A stretch of 64,000 nucleotides of DNA from Pyxidicoccus caerfyrddinensis (GTDB lineage Bacteria; Myxococcota; Myxococcia; Myxococcales; Myxococcaceae). The DNA lies in assembly GCF_010894405.1 (NCBI RefSeq), contig NZ_JAAIYA010000008.1, forward strand, positions 124,001 through 188,000, in the 5' to 3' direction. Each line of letters starts with the position of its first letter. The first letter of the stretch is position 1. Of this stretch, positions 59,022 through 64,000 are shown in pieces. Below the pieces are notes generated by a model. The model searched no databases, was not told the origin of the DNA, and was given only the letters and a program-made list of their open reading frames with translations. A program made the translations under genes and the position numbers.

Positions 59022-59372
59022 ATGAAGAGCCCCGTGGAGGTGGTGGAGGCGTACTTCGACGCATGGAGCACGCAGGACGAGGTGAAGCTGCGCGGCACGC
59101 TCGCGCCCGACGTGAGCTTCGTTGGCGCGCTGGGCACGGCGGAAGGCGCCGACGCCTGTGTGAAGGGGCTCGTCAACGGCATGTGGAAGCTGTCGCCCCG
59201 GGTGTCGGTGCTGCACCGCTTCGTGGACGGCGCCGAGGTGCTGACCTGGTTCGAAATCCATCCCTCCGACCGCGCCCCGGTGCCGGTGGCGAACTGGAGT
59301 CACGTCGAGAACGGGCGCATCTCCCGCATCCGCGTCACCTTTGACCCCCGGTCGATTCTGGAGAAGCGCTGA
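59022..59372 (+). CDS. SnoaL-like / NTF2-fold nuclear-transport-like protein
   Basis: 116 aa from MKSPVEVVEAYFDAW, with AGGAGG six bases upstream (an ideal site). The cone fold is suggested by VEAYFDAWSTQDEVKLRGTLAPD and the later EIHPSDRAPVPVANW, HVENGRISRIRVTF strands. Members of this superfamily act as isomerases, dehydratases or ligand-binding proteins; the substrate cannot be read. No partner gene is near. Confidence 0.75.
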   Translation: MKSPVEVVEAYFDAWSTQDEVKLRGTLAPDVSFVGALGTAEGADACVKGLVNGMWKLSPRVSVLHRFVDGAEVLTWFEIHPSDRAPVPVANWSHVENGRISRIRVTFDPRSILEKR

Positions 59373-59676
59373 CCGTGGCTGGCCGGCCGCTTCAGCTCCT
59401 CCATCCGTTGTCAGCCTTTCAAGGTCCGACGGAGCATCGGTCCACAGCGACGACACCACGCCATCCCAGAGGATGACCCGGGGAGGGATGGACAGGCCGC
59501 GCGAGGTCCGGGTGCAGTGCCACGAGCGCGGCCAGCGCGTCCGGCGGCCCCTCGCGGGCTCGGCCGAAAAACAAAACCCCGTGGCACCCCAGCAGGCAGG
59601 GTGTTGCGCCTGGAGCAGCCACGACCCCTCACGCCCTGCCGCTCTCCTCGAGCATGGGCGGCCAGGGCCGGCCACC
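59373..59676. other. Intergenic region without a convincing gene
   Basis: 304 bp between convergent genes. A 67-codon minus-strand frame (59419-59622) exists but has no ribosome-binding site and unclear composition. Nothing else was recognised. Confidence 0.4.
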
Positions 59677-61020
59677 TCATGCCGGGCTCCCCACCCCGCG
59701 TCTGGCGGCCTCGTACCGAGGACTCATCGCCCGAAGCCTCGTGACGCACTTCACGACGAGGCTGCTCACGTGGTCGACCTCCTCCTCGGTATTGAAGCGA
59801 CCCAGCCCGAAGCGAATGGAGGAGTGGGCCAGGTCGTCCGCCACGCCGCAGGCGCGAAGCACGTGGGAAGGCTCCAGCGACGCCGTGGAACAGGCCGAGC
59901 CCGAGGAGATGGCCACCTCCGCGAGGGCCCGCATCAGCGCCTCTCCTTCCACGAAGGCGAAGGAGACGTTGAGATTCCCCGGTAGCCGATGCTCGGAGTC
60001 TCCGTTCAGGGTGAGCAGGTCCAGTTGCGTGAACAGGTTTCTCCGCAGCCGTTCCCGGAGGTGGAGCATGCGGCTCGACTCCTCGGCACGCTCCTGCCGG
60101 GCGAGTTCCGCCGCCATTCCGAAGCCAACGATGGCGGCGACGTTGAGCGTTCCAGACCGCATCCCCCGTTCCTGACCACCGCCGTCTATCAGCGGAGAGA
60201 GCCGCACCCGAGGGGTGTTCCTCACGTACAGGGCGCCCACCCCCTTGGGTCCGTACAGCTTGTGTGAGGAGAGGGAGACCAGGTCCGCCCGGGCCTCTTC
60301 CACATTGAAGGGCACCCGCCCGACCCCCTGCACCGCATCACAGTGGAAGAAGGTGCCGTTGCGACGGCAGAGCTCCCCGATCTCCTCGACGGGCTGGACT
60401 GTTCCAATCTCGTTGTTGGCCAGCATGATGCTGACCAGCAGGGTCTGGTCGGTCATGGCCTCGGCGAGTCGCCGGAGGTCCACCCGGCCCGTGCCCTCCA
60501 CGTCCAGGCAGGTCACCCGGGCGCCCGGCATCGGCAGCTTCAGCCAGCGCTGGAAGACCTCGTCGCGGTCGAAGTCGTGGCTCGCCGCCCAGGAACGATG
60601 GTGCTCCGGCGTGGGCTCTCGTTCGCTGAGCTCGGAGAACCTGAGCAGTCTCAAGCCTTCGAGATGCTCGGCGCGGATCCGCTCCAGTCGCTTGCAACTG
60701 TCGAGCACCGCCTTGTGCTCGGTCTTCAGCGTGATGATGTGGTCTCGCTGCTTCTTGTAGAACTCCGCCACGCCCTTGATGGCCAGGTTGTCGGACTCGG
60801 TCGCGCCGGAGGTGAAGACAATCTCATTCCTCGAGGCGCCGATCAGCTCCGCCACCTGCGCGCGCGCCTTCTCGACCGCGGCTTCCGCCTTCCAACCGTA
60901 TGAGTGATTGCGCGACGCGGCATTTCCAAATGTTTCAGTCAGGAACGGCTGCATCGCCTCCAGCACGCGGGGGTCCATGGGCGTGGTGGCGTGGTTGTCC
61001 ATGTAGATGGGTGGCTTCAC
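59677..61020 (-). CDS. Cysteine desulfurase (NifS/IscS family) with an ~55-residue insertion
   Basis: 447 aa from a GTG start ([14 protein letters not shown]). PLP-binding motifs: HATTPMDP and SSGATESDN, the Lys in [10 protein letters not shown] (~252), and the catalytic Cys in [13 protein letters not shown] (~373). IscS enzymes are usually ~400 aa. Here the segment after [14 protein letters not shown] (residues ~112-165) is an extra charged helix-loop block ([21 protein letters not shown]), then the fold resumes with [13 protein letters not shown]. It mobilises sulfur for Fe-S clusters or thio-modification. It faces a TauE-type permease. Confidence 0.88.
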   Translation of the reverse strand: MKPPIYMDNHATTPMDPRVLEAMQPFLTETFGNAASRNHSYGWKAEAAVEKARAQVAELIGASRNEIVFTSGATESDNLAIKGVAEFYKKQRDHIITLKTEHKAVLDSCKRLERIRAEHLEGLRLLRFSELSEREPTPEHHRSWAASHDFDRDEVFQRWLKLPMPGARVTCLDVEGTGRVDLRRLAEAMTDQTLLVSIMLANNEIGTVQPVEEIGELCRRNGTFFHCDAVQGVGRVPFNVEEARADLVSLSSHKLYGPKGVGALYVRNTPRVRLSPLIDGGGQERGMRSGTLNVAAIVGFGMAAELARQERAEESSRMLHLRERLRRNLFTQLDLLTLNGDSEHRLPGNLNVSFAFVEGEALMRALAEVAISSGSACSTASLEPSHVLRACGVADDLAHSSIRFGLGRFNTEEEVDHVSSLVVKCVTRLRAMSPRYEAARRGVGSPA

Positions 61021-61109
61021 GCACGCAGGTTGTCCGCCGGGTCTGACATCGACAGAACCGGGCTGTCACCTCGACCCGTCAGACCCCGGTGCTAGACCCC
61101 TGCGCCACA

Positions 61110-61868
61110 ATGACATTCTCCCAGAGTTTCATACTGCTGCTGGCTGCCTTTGGCGCGGGAGTGCTGAAGGCCGTGGCGGGCGGGGGAACGTTCATGATCT
61201 TCCCGGCGTTGATGTTCAGCGGCGTGGACCCCATCCGCGCCAACGCCACGAGCACCGTCGCGCTCTGGCCAGGGGATGTCGCGAGCGCGCTCGCCTATCG
61301 GCGGGAGCTGGCTGGACAGGGGCGCCTCACCGTGGAGCTGGGAGCCGCGAGCCTGCTCGGAGGAGCGATTGGCGCGGTCCTGCTGCTCCACAGCTCGCGC
61401 ACCACGTTCAGCACGCTGGTCCCGGTCATGCTCCTCATGGCCACCCTGCTCTTCACCTTTGGCAATCCCCTGCTCGCGCGGCTGCGCGGAGCGAGCGAGG
61501 CCCGACCGCCCTCTCGGAGCCTCTTCATCCTCATGCAGTTCGGGGTCTCCATCTACGGCGGCTATTTCGGGGCCGGGCTCGGCATCCTGATGCTCGCCCT
61601 CTTCTCCGTGATGGGGCTGAAGAACATCCATCAGGCGAACGCCTTGAAGGCCGTCCTCGGGGTGCTCCTGAACGGCCTGGTGACACTCATCTTCGTGGGA
61701 GCCGACGCCATCGCCTGGGAACACGGCGTGCTCGTCATGGTCGGAACCACGTCCGGCAGCTTCCTGGGAGCCGTGGTGGCCCAGCAGATCGAGCCGGGTC
61801 GGGTCCGCGCCTTCGTCGGCGTCACGGCCTGGGCCATGACTGGCTATTACTTCTGGCGGGGGGCATGA
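61110..61868 (+). CDS. TSUP-family (TauE/SafE) sulfite/sulfonate-type permease
   Basis: 252 aa with eight membrane segments. The repeated family motifs are visible (GAGVLKAVAGGGTFMIFPAL in the first half; SIYGGYFGAGLGILMLA in the second). The family moves sulfite, sulfoacetate, other organosulfonates or acids out of or into the cell. It lies next to the cysteine desulfurase, on the opposite strand, which hints at shared sulfur metabolism but does not prove it. Confidence 0.85.
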   Translation: MTFSQSFILLLAAFGAGVLKAVAGGGTFMIFPALMFSGVDPIRANATSTVALWPGDVASALAYRRELAGQGRLTVELGAASLLGGAIGAVLLLHSSRTTFSTLVPVMLLMATLLFTFGNPLLARLRGASEARPPSRSLFILMQFGVSIYGGYFGAGLGILMLALFSVMGLKNIHQANALKAVLGVLLNGLVTLIFVGADAIAWEHGVLVMVGTTSGSFLGAVVAQQIEPGRVRAFVGVTAWAMTGYYFWRGA

Positions 61869-61935
61869 CGCGCTCGCGGCCCCGACAACACCTCCATCCA
61901 CAGCAAGAAATACACAGCCGACACAGGAGCTTGAA

Positions 61936-63102
61936 ATGTCTGATTCTTCGGAGCGCATCCGAGGTCGTCACAACCAGTTCGGAGTGCTGAGCGAAGTTGC
62001 CCGGGGCGAAATCCAAAACCAGTTCGATGGATGTCGACTCTGTTGGGCTGTCTCGGAAGCGGGACAACGGCATCCGGCGAACATGGTCGTCCATTCCACC
62101 GAGGAGCACGTCGTCGTCCCCGCGTTGGGTTCCATCATCGAGGGATACGTGATGCTCGTATCCAAGAACCATCGCAGCTCGGTCGCCACGCTGAAGGCGC
62201 AGCAGGCCACCCAGGTCCAGCGGGAGCTCGACTCCGTGTTGTCGGCGCTGGAGAAACAATCGGGCTCGAGCCGCTGGGTGGTTTTCGAGCATGGCACCAC
62301 GCTCGACTGCGGCCTCAAGGCCTGCTGTGTCGACCACCTGCACCTGCACCTGTTGCCGGTGGACATGGATCTCGCGGCGGACCTCGCCACCCGGCTCTCG
62401 TGCGAGGCCCGGCACATCGAAGCGCTGCAGGAGCTCCGCCAGGTCCGGGAGTCCGGCGCCGACAACTACATCTACGTTCGCAACCCGGACGGAAAGCACT
62501 ACGTCCTCACGCCGCCGGCCTACTCTTCCCAGTTCGTTCGCCAGGTGCTCGCCGAGCGGGCCGGCAAGGGCGACCTCTGGAACTGGCAGCATCACCCGAT
62601 GGAGGCTGACTCGCTCAAGACCATCCGGATGTTCCGTGACGCGGGCATCACTCCCCGCGCCATCTATTACGCGCACGCCATCGAGGAGCTGTCCGCCACC
62701 GAAGTGAAGGAGAGCATCCAGGCGGCACGCGCCACGCTGTTGCGGCACTCTCCGCGAACCACGCTGCTCTCCATGTATGAATTGCTGGAGAAGTCGCTCA
62801 AGGAAATCGATGTCTCGGAAGACCAGCTCAACGCCTACCTCGTCGAGACCGAGAGGAAGTTCATCGAGGCCTCGGATCTGCTCGTGGTGGACCTCTCGCG
62901 GCCCGGCTGGCAGTACGTGGGCTCACTGATGGAGATCGTCTACGCCACCGAGGTGGGAATCCCGGTGATCGCCGTCGTGGGAAGCTCCTCCATCCAGGGC
63001 CGCCGCTGGCTCAAGGCGCATGTGACGCGCTTCGCGAAGACGCTCGACGAGGCCGCCGAGCTGGTCCCCCTCCTCCTCCCGCGGCACACTCCGCCCCGGT
63101 AG
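61936..63102 (+). CDS. HIT-domain protein fused to a nucleoside deoxyribosyltransferase-like domain
   Basis: 388 aa. Residues ~25-180 form a HIT hydrolase: CRLCWAV (a possible metal pair), VLVSKNHRSSVA, and the triad DHLHLHLLP (~133). The C-terminal ~130 residues, ADQLN..., with SDLLVVDLSRPGWQYVGSLMEI and YATEVGIPVIAVVGSS, match the nucleotide 2-deoxyribosyltransferase fold (catalytic-type Glu in SLMEI). HIT enzymes split nucleotidyl-phosphate bonds and NDT folds split N-glycosidic ones, so both halves act on nucleotides. It sits 26 bp before gpsA, so the genes are likely co-transcribed. Confidence 0.8.
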   Translation: MSDSSERIRGRHNQFGVLSEVARGEIQNQFDGCRLCWAVSEAGQRHPANMVVHSTEEHVVVPALGSIIEGYVMLVSKNHRSSVATLKAQQATQVQRELDSVLSALEKQSGSSRWVVFEHGTTLDCGLKACCVDHLHLHLLPVDMDLAADLATRLSCEARHIEALQELRQVRESGADNYIYVRNPDGKHYVLTPPAYSSQFVRQVLAERAGKGDLWNWQHHPMEADSLKTIRMFRDAGITPRAIYYAHAIEELSATEVKESIQAARATLLRHSPRTTLLSMYELLEKSLKEIDVSEDQLNAYLVETERKFIEASDLLVVDLSRPGWQYVGSLMEIVYATEVGIPVIAVVGSSSIQGRRWLKAHVTRFAKTLDEAAELVPLLLPRHTPPR

Positions 63103-63128
63103 AGGCTCACGGTCCGAGGACGACAGCC

Positions 63129-64000
63129 CATGCGTGTATGTGTTCTCGGCTCCGGCCCTTTCGGTACCGCCCTGGCCAACGTGCTCGCGGTGCATTGCGA
63201 GCAGGTCGCGCTCTGGGGGCGGAGCGAGCCGGTGGCGGCCAGCGTCAACCAGCGCCATGAGAACAGCATCCACCTGGCGGGCATCCCGCTGTCGCCGAGA
63301 ATCCGCGCCACGCTCTCGCTCGGGGAGGCGTTGGAGGGGGCGGGACTCGTGGTTTCGGCGGTCCCCTCCCACGCCACGCGGGAGGTGATTCGCGCGGCGC
63401 TGCCTCACCTGCCCCACGGCGTTCCCCTCCTCACCGTCTCCAAGGCGCTCGAGAATGGGACGCTGTTCACGATGACGCAGCTCCTGGAGGACTGCCTCCC
63501 CCGTTCCTTCCACCCGTCCATCGCCATCCTCTCCGGGCCCTCCTTCGCGCAGGAGCTGGCCCGAGGGCTGCCCACCACGGTGACCCTCGCCGCTCGGGAC
63601 ACGTCGGTGGCGCTCGCCTGCCAGAAGCTGCTGCAGACCGGGACACTCCGCACCTACACGACCACGGATGTCATGGGCGTGCAGCTCGGGGGCGCCTTGA
63701 AGAACGTCATCGCCATCGCGGTGGGAATGCTCGAGGGGCTGGGCTTCGGGTTCAACACACGCGCGGCCATCATCACCCGCGGGTTGGCGGAGATCGCCCG
63801 GCTGGCCGTGCACCTGGGCGCGGACCCACGCACCCTGAACGGACTCTCCGGCATGGGAGACCTGGTGCTCACCTGTACGGGCGAGTTGTCCCGGAGCTGG
63901 CAGGTGGGCTTCGAGCTGGCCAGGGACCGCGCCCTGGAGGAGATCCTCCGTTCCATCAAGAAGCCCACCATCGAAGGCGTGAAGACGGCCCGGAGCGCCC
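63129..64000 (+). CDS. gpsA: NAD(P)-dependent glycerol-3-phosphate dehydrogenase (3' end outside window)
   Basis: The start ATG has GAGGA ~9 bases upstream. Visible 290 codons: MRVCVLGSGPFGTALANVLA is the nucleotide-binding GxGxxG site; SKALENGTLFTM, LSGPSFAQELARGLPTTVTL (split here by scanning), LGGALKNVIAIAVGM (catalytic Lys), GFGFNTRAAIITRGLAEI and GLSGMGDLVLTCTGELS are the family blocks. It makes sn-glycerol-3-phosphate from dihydroxyacetone phosphate for lipids. The C-terminus (about 40 residues) is cut off. Genomes of this type normally hold another copy, so this may be a dedicated paralogue. Confidence 0.92.

Noticed and set aside
59419..59622. A 67-codon minus-strand frame
   Set aside because: No ribosome site or recognisable motif; kept only as a note in the intergenic entry.

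Overview
The window looks like a chromosomal stretch of a predatory, fruiting-type myxobacterium (Myxococcota, Cystobacterineae: Myxococcus, Corallococcus, Pyxidicoccus or Archangium type). This is inferred from the uniformly very high G+C, two nearly identical eukaryote-like Ser/Thr kinases, many secreted lipoproteins with PKD, Ig or F5/8C modules, a multi-PAS hybrid-style sensor kinase, a duplicated orphan ABC permease and an NRPS locus. No rRNA, tRNA, CRISPR array, phage integrase or transposase was recognised.

Layout. 0-12 kb: the 3' end of a secreted glycosidase with PKD and F5/8C domains; a divergent metallo-beta-lactamase hydrolase/LysR pair sharing a 16-bp palindrome; a five-PAS histidine kinase; a secreted 785-aa helical-repeat protein; a Cys-rich lipoprotein; a small secreted protein; and a sulfatase. 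12-20 kb: a lipoprotein di-haem cytochrome c peroxidase, a canonical P450, an orphan MacB-type permease and a secreted tripeptidyl-peptidase-like hydrolase. 19.8-29.2 kb: a compact minus-strand NRPS operon in the order MFS exporter, small ORF, A-PCP-C-A-PCP, stand-alone C-PCP, P450. The last three genes are joined by ATGA overlaps. There is no thioesterase, the second C domain lacks the second His of HHxxxDG, and the P450 lacks the usual I-helix acid and Thr.

29.3-34.7 kb: a small island with a different base composition. It holds two small plus-strand genes behind a near-consensus, apparently leaderless promoter, facing an unusual EEP-type nuclease whose catalytic domain is split by Ig-like repeats, plus an unknown 527-aa partner. 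35-39 kb: a 1392-aa modular lipoprotein. 39.4-48.5 kb: a 1.6-kb duplication carrying two kinases flanks a hexapeptide-repeat protein, an MFS transporter and a sterol-desaturase-family protein; a penicillin-binding-protein-like hydrolase follows. 48.6-54.3 kb: a Tat-type carotenoid oxygenase with a DUF2141 partner, a GT51 transglycosylase, and a trigger-factor-like isomerase downstream of a Gly/Ala-rich protein. 54.5-59.4 kb looks like a recombination scar: a beta-propeller fragment, an oxidoreductase/TetR cassette with two copies of a 20-bp operator, a partial tetR duplication and a subtilase pseudogene. 59.7-64 kb: a cysteine desulfurase facing a TauE-type permease, an unusual HIT plus deoxyribosyltransferase-like fusion, and the start of gpsA.

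The strongest candidates for undescribed biology are the NRPS C-PCP/P450 pair (possibly a new X-domain-like P450 recruitment), the Ig-interrupted nuclease island, and the HIT-NDT fusion next to gpsA. All functional calls are read from motifs without database searches.
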